Shown here one piece after another: positions 16,544 through 24,022 of a DNA stretch of 32,281 nucleotides; position 1 is the first letter of the stretch; each line of letters opens with the position of its first letter. This stretch comes from Candidatus Hydrogenedentota bacterium (GTDB lineage Bacteria > Hydrogenedentota > Hydrogenedentia > Hydrogenedentales > CAILVY01). Both the position numbers and the translations under genes were made by a program. The notes under the pieces were generated by a model. It was given only the letters and a program-made list of their open reading frames with translations, did no database searches and was not told where the DNA came from. The DNA is taken from contig CAILVY010000114.1 in the NCBI GenBank assembly GCA_903837785.1, positions 1-32,281 of the forward strand, written 5' to 3'.

Positions 16544-17944
16544 ATGGGCAAAGCAAGACGTTCCCTGCGGTTTGAAATCCTGAGGCTGTTCACTCCCCTG
16601 GTCGCACTATTGGCTCTTGCGCGCACGGGAGGCGGTGTGGAAAGTGCGACGGTGGTCTTGAGCGATTTCCATGCGTACTACTGGAACTTAACCAATGCAA
16701 ATGCGCCGTGGTCGGGAAGGACTGGCCACGTTGCGCTCGACTTTCGCGGCCAGTTGTGGGTACTTGGCGGAAGCATCGCTCTGAATCCAGACAATTCTGT
16801 GAATGACGAATGGAACTCGGTCGATGGCACAAACTGGATACAGGCGTCGGCTGCCGCTCCGTGGTCCGCTCGGACCGAGCATGCAGCGGTCGTTTTCCAG
16901 GAGAAGATGTGGGTCGCCTCTGGCCGGTCTGCCTCCGATTTGACTTTGTTCAACGACCTTTGGAGTTCTCCCGATGGCCTGCATTGGGATCCTGGCGTGT
17001 CCCCCGTACCGTGGTCGACACGAGAGGGCGTTGCAGTTGCCGCGAACGGAGACAATCTTTATCTTCTCGGCGGTCAACACTATGGGACTTTTCTTGCTGA
17101 GATTTGGCGATTGAATCTTAACCTGGAATGGGTCGCGGTTGCCCCGCCGGTCCCTTGGGCCTCGCGAAGTCAGCATCAGTCGCTTTGGTTTCACGATACG
17201 CTCTGGGTGCTGGGCGGGGTACACTTTGAGGGAAGCACGTCGGTCTGGCTGGAGCTCAACGATGTTTGGAACAGCCCCGACGGTTCGTCGTGGACTCAGG
17301 CCACACCCCATGCGGGCTGGCACGGGCGAAATTCGCACACGGCCACGGTATTTGACAACAGACTTTGGGTGCTAGGCGGGACGTACATTGAAGGCGTCGG
17401 TCCTGGTTCGCATCTTGTTACGCTGAACGACGTCTGGTATTCCGAGAACGGAGCGGACTGGCATCAGGCGCCGGACGCTCCCTGGGCGGCGCGGTCCGGG
17501 CACGCGGCATTGGCGTTCGCTGGGAAGTTGTGGGTGCTTGGGGGGACGACCATTAGGAACCATGACTTTGAGTTGTTGAACGATGTCTGGTGCCTGACGC
17601 CGGTGCCAATGTCGATTGAAGCGGAACATGCGAGTCCGTATCAGGTGGGCGAAGCGTTGACGTTGCACGTGGCGGGGCCGGGCCTGCCGCCGGGGGTGAC
17701 CTATCAATGGATGAAGGACGGGGTGGCGCTTGCGGGGGAGAGCTCGGACAGGTACCACCTCGCTGCGGCGGCAGAAGGGGCCACGGGGTCGTATACGTGC
17801 GAGATTGGGGGTTCGGCTTTTGGCACGGCGGGTCCTGCGGTGATCGTCGTATCGGCGGCGCAACGGGTGCCGGTGGGTGCGGCGGTTCTTGGGGGCGCAG
17901 CTCTCGGAGTGCTGTTCTTGGGTGCGAGGAGGTTGCGCCGCTAA
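16544..17944 (+). CDS. Exported Kelch-propeller/Ig protein with C-terminal sorting tail
   Basis: The 466-residue product begins with a basic region and a hydrophobic core (FTPLVALLALA), a signal peptide. Six Kelch-type repeats follow: GRTGHVALDFRGQLWVLGG, ARTEHAAVVF, TREGVAVAANG, SRSQHQSLWF, GRNSHTATVF and ARSGHAALAF, mostly ending in LWVLGG. This is a six-bladed propeller without catalytic residues. Residues about 350-440 look like an Ig domain (YQWMKDGVALAGESS, GSYTCEIGG). The C-terminus is a proline, a hydrophobic helix and arginines (VPVGAAVLGGAALGVLFLG then ARRLRR), a PEP-CTERM-like sorting or anchoring tail. Codon use looks less GC-biased at third positions than in neighbours, and dispersed repeats lie on both sides, hinting at acquisition. 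It is probably a surface binding protein. Confidence 0.82.
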   Translation: MGKARRSLRFEILRLFTPLVALLALARTGGGVESATVVLSDFHAYYWNLTNANAPWSGRTGHVALDFRGQLWVLGGSIALNPDNSVNDEWNSVDGTNWIQASAAAPWSARTEHAAVVFQEKMWVASGRSASDLTLFNDLWSSPDGLHWDPGVSPVPWSTREGVAVAANGDNLYLLGGQHYGTFLAEIWRLNLNLEWVAVAPPVPWASRSQHQSLWFHDTLWVLGGVHFEGSTSVWLELNDVWNSPDGSSWTQATPHAGWHGRNSHTATVFDNRLWVLGGTYIEGVGPGSHLVTLNDVWYSENGADWHQAPDAPWAARSGHAALAFAGKLWVLGGTTIRNHDFELLNDVWCLTPVPMSIEAEHASPYQVGEALTLHVAGPGLPPGVTYQWMKDGVALAGESSDRYHLAAAAEGATGSYTCEIGGSAFGTAGPAVIVVSAAQRVPVGAAVLGGAALGVLFLGARRLRR

Positions 17945-17953
17945 CGCGGTGGG

Positions 17954-17988
17954 CGTTGACTGCACAGTCGGCGAGAACGGTTTTTTTT
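17954..17988 (+). terminator. Intrinsic terminator of the Kelch/Ig gene
   Basis: Just after the stop, CGTTGACTG and CAGTCGGCG (17954-17973) pair as a nine-pair stem including two G-U pairs, with perfect GACTG/CAGTC at its top. Seven bases later comes a run of eight T (17981-17988). The loop is very tight, so the upper pairs probably open. Confidence 0.6.
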
Positions 17989-18136
17989 GGGGGGGAGGGT
18001 GACGGGATCGGGGTTGGAGGGAAGAGATTAGCTACTCCCCCATCACCCCCCGCACGCGGGGGGGGGGGACGGGATGGACGCGGCGAGGACGTCGCGTCCG
18101 CCGCAGTCGGATGTGAGGGAGGGCGCGGCAAGGAGC
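17989..18136. other. Homopolymer-rich intergenic DNA
   Basis: Of the 291 bases between the Kelch stop and the next stop at 18236, this part is strongly G/C-skewed. It has seven G after the T8 run, and later CCCCCCG-CACG-CGGGGGG ending in a run of 11 G (18058-18068). The C/G arms can form a 7-bp hairpin, and the G-runs could form quadruplex structures. I see no gene here. Confidence 0.5.
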
Positions 18137-18174
18137 GCGGCTACGGGGATAGTCCTCGCCGCTTCCGGTCCGGC
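18137..18174 (+). repeat. Dispersed repeat copy 3, longest version
   Basis: This copy joins the 16-base unit shared with 16180-16195 directly to the 23-base unit shared with 16357-16379; the two units overlap at base 18152. It lies between the Kelch gene and the glycosidase gene ending at 18236. Confidence 0.6.
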
Positions 18175-18235
18175 CGGATTGCCCGGGCCGCGGCGGGTCA
18201 CGGTTCTCACCCGGCGCAAGTTGGCCGGATTTCCG

Positions 18236-20488
18236 CTAGGGTTTTGGCAGGATTTTCGCTGCGATATCGGTTGCGATATCGGGAAATGCCAGGGGCAGCA
18301 CGCCGTCCGTGGAGTTAGCGGTTTCGGTCTTTGTGAGCTCGCCCTTCCAGGTGTCATACCAGGCGATGGTGTATTCGCCGTCGGGCAGGCCGTGCACCGC
18401 GGTGATCGCGCCCTGTATCGATGCGATCGACTTCTTCTCGAAGACGTTCTTCCAGTGGTGATCGGCGTTCTGCGCCCACAGCAGGGCGCGCCCGCCGCGC
18501 CGCAGCCCGTACAGGTTCATTTTTGGAAATCGGTTGCTGGAATACCCGGTCAGCGTGTAGCTGGAGACACTGAGCCAGTCGCCCTCGGTCACCTCGAGCA
18601 GGATGGTGTGTTTTCCGGCCGGCACATCGAGCCCGCAGGACTTGTTGAAGCGCGCCTGATGAATCCCGTACTCGGGCTTGAACTCGGTCGATTCGTAGTC
18701 CGGTTTCACGTTCGGGTCCGCCGGGGGCGCGGCCGACAGCGTGAGCTCGTGCGCGGTGGCGCCATCCAGCAGGAAACGCAGGGTGGCACTGGCGGAGACG
18801 CCGTCCACGAGCACTTCGAATCGGCCGGGCTGCTCGAAGTCGACGTGGAAGGCGGGACGGGTCCGAAGTTCCGGCTTGGCGGGACTGTACAGGAAGCCGG
18901 GCAGGGCCGCGCCGCAGGCGCCGCGCCGGGGCGAGATCGTGAATTCCTCTGTCGGGCATTTCTCCCAGGCACAGGCCGGTGAAAGCACGAGGTCATGGCG
19001 TCCGTTGGCCTGCGGAACACTCGGAGCATCGGCGTCGAGCGTTTCCCAGGGGCCTTCGGCCCAGGGCACGTCTTCGACGAAGTTCCGGAGCGCCGCGTAC
19101 TGGCCGTAGAGATTCCCGGGCGGGACATAGCTGTCCCACCACCAGTTTGCGGCGCCGCCGGCATTGCCGCTCACGACGGAGGCCCAGAGCCCGTTGTGCA
19201 GGTTGACCCCTTTGAATTCGGGGTCGTATTCGTTGTCCGCCTTGCGGTAATCGATGCCGAATTCCGCCATCAGGTGCGGCTTGCCGTACGCGAGATGCGA
19301 CTGGGCATCGTCGTGAATCACGGGGCCCGAATCGGGGATGTCCCCCTTCCCGTAGTGGTGCGTCATCGTGAAATCAATGACCGGCAGCTTCCAGATTTTC
19401 GGATTGCCGTACGTGGTCGAAACCAGATGCCCGAAGGCATCCGCGGGACGCCCCTGAAACGGCCCTTCGCCCTTCAGGCACTGCGCCATCTCTTCCACCC
19501 AGGGCGAGGTTGCGTGCGCTTCGTTCCAGAATTCCCAGGCGTGAATGCCGGTGCGCCAGCCATAGCGCGCGGCAATGTAGCGCAAGCGCCGCTGATAGAG
19601 TCGCCGGGCCTGATCGTTGCGCCAGAAATCGGCGGGCTTTGCACAGGGGCCGCCGTTGGCGCTGTTATAGGGGTTCAGGTTCCACTGGCCCTCGTTGAAG
19701 AAGCCGCCTGTGGTGAATTCGCCGTACGTGCCGAAGCACAGCATCGTGTAGATGCCGTTCTGCTCCGCGCAATCGAGAATCGTGTCCAGTTTCCAGGCGT
19801 TTGCGAGGTTGTAGGTGCCCGCGCCATAGAAACCCGCCCCCGTCCACTCGAGCGCGCAATTCCAGCTCGCCATCCAGATGCGGATCCAGTTGCCGCCGTT
19901 CTTGCCGAGCGCCGCAAGCCAATCCTCGAAATCATACGTGCCCCGTTTCCACGCCCAGCACATGTTCTCCCCGACCAGAAAGAACGGCCGCCCGTTGTCA
20001 AAGGCGAAGACGCGCGGATTGTTCCGGGCGATGCGGAGATACCCGGGGCTTTCGGAGGCCATGGCTTCAAACGACGCGGCGGGAAGTTCCGTTTCCCCGC
20101 TGCGATCCCGGGCGTGGACGGCATACGTCCACCGCCCCTCACGCGTCGGCGCGAATCGAAGCATCCATTGCGCTTCCCCCGTCGCCGTAATGGACTCCGT
20201 GTCCTTGTCCAGCTTCCGCGCGTGGGCTTGTCCCAGGAAGCCGTTGACGCGCACCGCCTTCCCGGCCGGCGGCGTGAACACGGCCCACACGTCGATATCC
20301 TCCGGGTTGAACGGATTCTCGTACGTGGCGGACAAATCCAGGAGGAGTTCAAACTTGGCGTAGCAGGGAACGCTGGCCAGGTTGGGTGTGGCCGAACGCA
20401 AAGCGAGCGCCTCGCTCCGGGCGAACGGCGCCGGCTGCGCCAGCACGCTCATCATGATCCCCAGCAGTGCCGCAGTGAAGGCAGGCAT
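18236..20488 (-). CDS. Secreted DUF5060/GH5-like (apiosidase-like) glycosidase
   Basis: The 750-residue protein begins with a signal peptide (MPAFTAALLGIMMSVLAQPA); GGAGAG lies eight to nine bases before the ATG. Residues about 45-120 look like the DUF5060 beta-sandwich (VWAVFTPPAGKAVRVNGF, RFAPTREGRWTYAV). The barrel follows, with FAFDNGRPFFLVGENMCW, GNWIRIWMASWN, WEFWNEAH with Glu323 as the likely acid/base, and HLMAEFGID with Glu409 as the likely nucleophile. This is the standard clan-A pair. After the barrel come a beta domain (FHVDFEQPGRFEVLVDG) and a C-terminal domain resembling the 'putative collagen-binding' module (EYTIAWYDTWKGEL). The substrate is unknown; relatives act on plant and microbial polysaccharides. 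It is 61 bases downstream of priA on the same strand. Confidence 0.85.
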   Translation of the reverse strand: MPAFTAALLGIMMSVLAQPAPFARSEALALRSATPNLASVPCYAKFELLLDLSATYENPFNPEDIDVWAVFTPPAGKAVRVNGFLGQAHARKLDKDTESITATGEAQWMLRFAPTREGRWTYAVHARDRSGETELPAASFEAMASESPGYLRIARNNPRVFAFDNGRPFFLVGENMCWAWKRGTYDFEDWLAALGKNGGNWIRIWMASWNCALEWTGAGFYGAGTYNLANAWKLDTILDCAEQNGIYTMLCFGTYGEFTTGGFFNEGQWNLNPYNSANGGPCAKPADFWRNDQARRLYQRRLRYIAARYGWRTGIHAWEFWNEAHATSPWVEEMAQCLKGEGPFQGRPADAFGHLVSTTYGNPKIWKLPVIDFTMTHHYGKGDIPDSGPVIHDDAQSHLAYGKPHLMAEFGIDYRKADNEYDPEFKGVNLHNGLWASVVSGNAGGAANWWWDSYVPPGNLYGQYAALRNFVEDVPWAEGPWETLDADAPSVPQANGRHDLVLSPACAWEKCPTEEFTISPRRGACGAALPGFLYSPAKPELRTRPAFHVDFEQPGRFEVLVDGVSASATLRFLLDGATAHELTLSAAPPADPNVKPDYESTEFKPEYGIHQARFNKSCGLDVPAGKHTILLEVTEGDWLSVSSYTLTGYSSNRFPKMNLYGLRRGGRALLWAQNADHHWKNVFEKKSIASIQGAITAVHGLPDGEYTIAWYDTWKGELTKTETANSTDGVLPLAFPDIATDIAAKILPKP

Positions 20489-20549
20489 AGTCTTTCTCTC
20501 CGTAGGTTGGGCGAAAGCCTAGCAGCCCGCGCCGGAAGCGGTCAACGAC

Positions 20550-23000
20550 TCAATACATCCCGTAGGGATCGAGATCGACCTTGAGTTGCACCTTGTTCCC
20601 CACGGCTTGTTCCAGGAAGGCATCGCGGACCGCGCGCGTGAGCCGGTTCAGCCTCCCCGAACTGCGCGCGAGCAAGGCCAGATTCCAGCGGTACTTTTTG
20701 TTCACGCGCTTGATCGCGGCGGGCGCCGGCCCGAGAATCTCCGTGTTCTTGAATTCGAGGGACTCGATGCACTGTCGGGCCACGCGGCGCAGAAGCGCGG
20801 CATGGCGTGCCGCCAATTCCGGATCCTCGCTCTCGATGGCGAAGTTTGCCATGCGGCGGAACGGCGGATATCCCGCCTTCCGGCGTTGTTCGATTTCCCG
20901 TTCATGGAAGGCCGCATAGTCATGGCGCGCCGCCGCCTGGATCGCGTAGTGATTCGGGCGGTACGTCTGCAGATAGACCTCGCCCGAACGATCCCCGCGC
21001 CCCGCGCGCCCTGCCACCTGCGTCAACAACTGGAAGGTCTGTTCCGCGGCGCGGAAATCGGGCACGGCGAGGCCGGTGTCCGCGTTGATGACGCCCACGA
21101 GCGTGACGCCGGGATAGTCGTGGCCCTTGGCGAGCATCTGCGTGCCGATCAGGATGTCGATTTCGCCCGCGGCGAAACGCCCGAGAATCTTGGCGTGGCC
21201 GCCTTTGCCCGACGTCGTGTCCGCGTCCATCCGTTCGACGCGCGCCCCGGGAAACGCGCGCAGCAGATAGTCCTCGGCCTTTTGGGTGCCCGCGCCGAGG
21301 TAGATCAGCGGATTGAAGTGGCAAACATCGCAGACCTCGGGGCGTTTTCGCTGCGCGCCGCAATAGTGGCAGCGCAGCACGCCGCCGCTGCTGTGATACG
21401 TCAGACTCACCTGGCAGTTCTCGCACGGGGCCACCCAGCCGCACATCGGGCACAGCACGAACGGCGCGAAGCCACGGCGGTTCAGCAACAGGATGGCCTG
21501 CTCTCCCGCCTGCACGCGGGTTCTGACCGCGTCTTCGAGGGGCCGCGAGAGGATTACCTGCCCGCCCGACTCCTTCGTCTCGATGCGCATGTCGATCAGG
21601 CGGACCTCCGGCAAGGGACTCGCCGTGGCGCGCCGGGACAGTTCGAGCCGGACGGACTTTCCGATTTCGGAGTTGTGGAAGGATTCGATCGAGGGCGTCG
21701 CTGACCCGAGCACGCACACCGCGTCGTTCATCTTTGCGCGCATGATCGCGACGTCCCGCGCGTGATAGCGGGGCGTGTCCCCCTGCTTGTACGAGTTGTC
21801 GTGCTCCTCGTCCACGACAATGATCCCCACGTGCTTGAGCGGCGCGAAGATGGCCGAGCGCGCCCCGACTACGATGCGGACCTCGCCCCGCTGGGCGCGC
21901 CGCCACTCGTCGTAGCGTTCGCCCAGGCTGAGGCCGCTGTGCAATACCGCAATCGCCTGCTGGAAGCGCGCGTAGAAGCGGCCGACCGTCTGAGGCGTCA
22001 GCGAAATCTCGGGGACGAGAATGATGGCATCCCGGCCTTGGGATAAGGCGCACTCGATGGCCTGGAGATAGACTTCGGTCTTCCCGGATCCGGTGATCCC
22101 CTTGAGGAGAAAAGGCTGGAAGCGCCGGGCCGCCAGCGCCTCGGCCATTGCCTGATGCGCCTCCCGCTGCTCGCCGTTCAGCAGGTGCTTATGGGCCGCC
22201 CGTTCGTCCGCCGTGAACGCCGGCGCCCGGTAGAATTCCCGCTCCGAGCTCGTGATGAGGCCCTTCTCTTCCAGCGCGTGCAGCACAGACGCGGTCACCT
22301 TGTGCCTCTCGTAGAGCGCGGTGGCCGCCCGTTCCGGCTGGCCATGCAGCAGATCCAGATACACGGCCGCCTGCTTCGGCGCGCGCCGCTGCAGTGCGAG
22401 GATGGCCTCGTTGGCGGGAACGCGGTCCTCACACAGCTGGACCCAGGTTTCCGTGCGAATCGATACGCCACCCTCGTCAAACGCAGGCTCGGCATGAAGC
22501 ACCCCCCGTCGCACCAGCGCCTGCAGCGTGTTGCTCAGGGCCTTGCGCCCCGCCAGCGCCGCCAGTTGGCCTTCGAGCAAGGGGCCCCGCTTGTACAGCG
22601 CCGCGATGATTCGCTTCTGACGTTCGGAGAAGGCCCCATCGTTCAGGCGCTCCGCGTGCAGGTGATAGCGCAGCCGGGCCCCCGATTTCAGGCCGGCGGG
22701 CAGGGCGCAATGCAGCGCCTCGCCCCAGGAACAGCAGTAATACTCCGAGATCCACCGGCACAAGCCCAGCATCTCCTCCGAGAACACCGGCGCGGTGTCC
22801 GGCAGATCCAGCAGTTCACGAACGCCCTCGACTTCCGTGTGATCTGTCAGCGCCGTGATATAGCCCGTCTCAACCCGGTTCGAAACCGGGACCGAGGCGC
22901 GCATACCCGCCGCCGCGCGGTCCCGCAACGCCGTGGGAACCGCATACGTGAACACGCGGTCCACCGGCAGCGGAAGTGCGATTTCGGCGTATGCGCTCAC
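20550..23000 (-). CDS. priA: Replication restart helicase PriA (primosomal protein N')
   Basis: PriA is a 3'-5' superfamily 2 DNA helicase that binds stalled forks and reloads the replisome. The 816-residue product has the N-terminal 3'-DNA-binding region (ALPLPVDRVFTYAVP), Walker A GITGSGKTEVY with Lys307, a DEEH box at 397-400, VLGSATPS, and the four CxxC pairs that bind two zincs (CPMC, CENC, CHYC, CDVC). Helicase motifs V and VI follow (GTQMLAKGHDYPGV, QVAGRAGRGDRSG), then a C-terminal domain. It is slightly longer than the E. coli protein (732). The start is GTG; only a distant GGAG precedes it, so the exact start is less certain. It lies downstream of the HNH gene, 147 bases away, and is likely cytoplasmic and essential-type housekeeping. 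Confidence 0.97.
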   Translation of the reverse strand: MSAYAEIALPLPVDRVFTYAVPTALRDRAAAGMRASVPVSNRVETGYITALTDHTEVEGVRELLDLPDTAPVFSEEMLGLCRWISEYYCCSWGEALHCALPAGLKSGARLRYHLHAERLNDGAFSERQKRIIAALYKRGPLLEGQLAALAGRKALSNTLQALVRRGVLHAEPAFDEGGVSIRTETWVQLCEDRVPANEAILALQRRAPKQAAVYLDLLHGQPERAATALYERHKVTASVLHALEEKGLITSSEREFYRAPAFTADERAAHKHLLNGEQREAHQAMAEALAARRFQPFLLKGITGSGKTEVYLQAIECALSQGRDAIILVPEISLTPQTVGRFYARFQQAIAVLHSGLSLGERYDEWRRAQRGEVRIVVGARSAIFAPLKHVGIIVVDEEHDNSYKQGDTPRYHARDVAIMRAKMNDAVCVLGSATPSIESFHNSEIGKSVRLELSRRATASPLPEVRLIDMRIETKESGGQVILSRPLEDAVRTRVQAGEQAILLLNRRGFAPFVLCPMCGWVAPCENCQVSLTYHSSGGVLRCHYCGAQRKRPEVCDVCHFNPLIYLGAGTQKAEDYLLRAFPGARVERMDADTTSGKGGHAKILGRFAAGEIDILIGTQMLAKGHDYPGVTLVGVINADTGLAVPDFRAAEQTFQLLTQVAGRAGRGDRSGEVYLQTYRPNHYAIQAAARHDYAAFHEREIEQRRKAGYPPFRRMANFAIESEDPELAARHAALLRRVARQCIESLEFKNTEILGPAPAAIKRVNKKYRWNLALLARSSGRLNRLTRAVRDAFLEQAVGNKVQLKVDLDPYGMY

Positions 23001-23107
23001 GGCTGGCTGATGTACTCCATCGATTGTCTCGCTCCCTCGTTTGCCCGGCGCCTATCCTCAAGTCGGGAAAGTGCTTGCGGTGTGCAGGGGTGCAGAGGGG
23101 CACAGGG

Positions 23108-23137
23108 AGTATATCGGCGGCGTGGAAGCGGCCGCAA
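23108..23137 (-). promoter_or_regulatory. Weak candidate promoter for priA
   Basis: On the minus strand TTGCGG (23132-23137) and TATACT (23108-23113) are separated by 18 bases. The -10 matches 5 of 6 and the -35 only 3 of 6. It lies in the 147-base gap after the HNH gene, about 110 bases before the GTG of priA. Confidence 0.35.
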
Positions 23138-23147
23138 TCGCGGGGCG

Positions 23148-23753
23148 TCAGTCGCCGATGTCCGTGTTCCAGTAGGCCAGGTCCACGAAGCGCTGCCAAC
23201 TCATCAACTCGTTCTTCGGGATCTGCGCCCCGAAGCGCGGGAGCCAGTGCGGCGCCACCGGCCGCCGAAGCAACTGCATGCTGGCCTCGTCCGGCGTACG
23301 GCTGCCCTTCTTCAAATTGCAGCGGAGGCAGGCCAGCACGAGGTTCTCCCACGTATCCCGCCCCCCGCGCGAGCGCGGCATGACGTGGTCGATCGTGAGG
23401 TCCTGCTTCGAGAAGCGGTGGCCGCAATACTGGCAGCGCTGCTCGTCGCGTTCGAAGATGTTCCGGCGGGACAAGCGCACCTCGCGCTTCACAAAGCCGT
23501 TGAACACGTTCAGCAGAATGACCTCGGGCAGGCGCACCTGGAAGGAGGGCGTGTGAATAAAATGACCCCCGTCGAAATTCTCCCGGTACTTGGACAGTTC
23601 GCACCAGTCCGCAAAATCGTAAAGGCGGTAATCCTTGGGGTGGACGACCCGGGCATGCCCCTGAAAGAGCAGGGTCAGGGCTCGCCGTGTATGGGTGACG
23701 TGAACAGCCACCCACGAGCGGTTCAGCACTAGCACCTGTCCATCAAGCGTCAT
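23148..23753 (-). CDS. HNH endonuclease family protein
   Basis: The 201-residue protein starts at an ATG preceded by GGGGGAGCTT. Its HNH fold is clear: zinc-binding CQYC (Cys107, Cys110), LTIDHVMPRSRGG with Asp122/His123, Asn137 in ENLVL, and CLRC (Cys142, Cys145) followed by Asn146. The N-terminal 100 residues (VLVLNRSWVAVHVTHTRRAL, VHPKDYRLYDF) are the conserved extension of a widespread bacterial subgroup of chromosomal HNH proteins. That subgroup has no methylase partner and its cellular role is unclear; I see no restriction-modification neighbour here. It precedes priA on the same strand and is divergent from the large Ig-like protein gene. Confidence 0.88.
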   Translation of the reverse strand: MTLDGQVLVLNRSWVAVHVTHTRRALTLLFQGHARVVHPKDYRLYDFADWCELSKYRENFDGGHFIHTPSFQVRLPEVILLNVFNGFVKREVRLSRRNIFERDEQRCQYCGHRFSKQDLTIDHVMPRSRGGRDTWENLVLACLRCNLKKGSRTPDEASMQLLRRPVAPHWLPRFGAQIPKNELMSWQRFVDLAYWNTDIGD

Positions 23754-23873
23754 AAGCTCCCCCGGAAGGGGTTGCGGCCCGGAGACATGGGAAGAGTATA
23801 AGACCCTTCCGGCAGAGAATCAAAATATGCGCAACGCCGGCCCGCCACGCGTGCAAAACCCGGGCAATTCCAC

Positions 23874-23903
23874 TTGATAAAACAGGTGTTCCTGGGGGAT
23901 AAT
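23874..23903 (+). promoter_or_regulatory. Candidate sigma-70 promoter of the large Ig-like protein gene
   Basis: TTGATA (23874-23879, 5 of 6) and GATAAT (23898-23903, 5 of 6) are 18 bases apart. The predicted leader to the ATG at 24023 is about 110 bases. Confidence 0.6.
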
Positions 23904-23916
23904 GTGAACAAGAGGG

Positions 23917-23933
23917 AAGGTAGAGATTACCTT
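23917..23933. promoter_or_regulatory. Inverted repeat just downstream of the promoter
   Basis: AAGGTA and TACCTT (23917-23922 and 23928-23933) are perfect reverse complements spaced by five bases. They lie about where transcription from the 23874-23903 promoter would start, so they could be a repressor site or a short leader hairpin. Confidence 0.4.
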
Positions 23934-24022
23934 AGGTGGGCGAATCTGTTGCCTTGTGCGCAAAATGGGCGCATTTCCCCGGAACGCATCCAGTAGAACC
24001 GCATTCATCAAAGGGTATCAGC

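Noticed and set aside
23148-23753. HNH protein considered as part of a restriction or homing system
   Set aside because: There is no methylase, specificity subunit, intron or recombinase nearby, and it matches a common chromosomal HNH subgroup.
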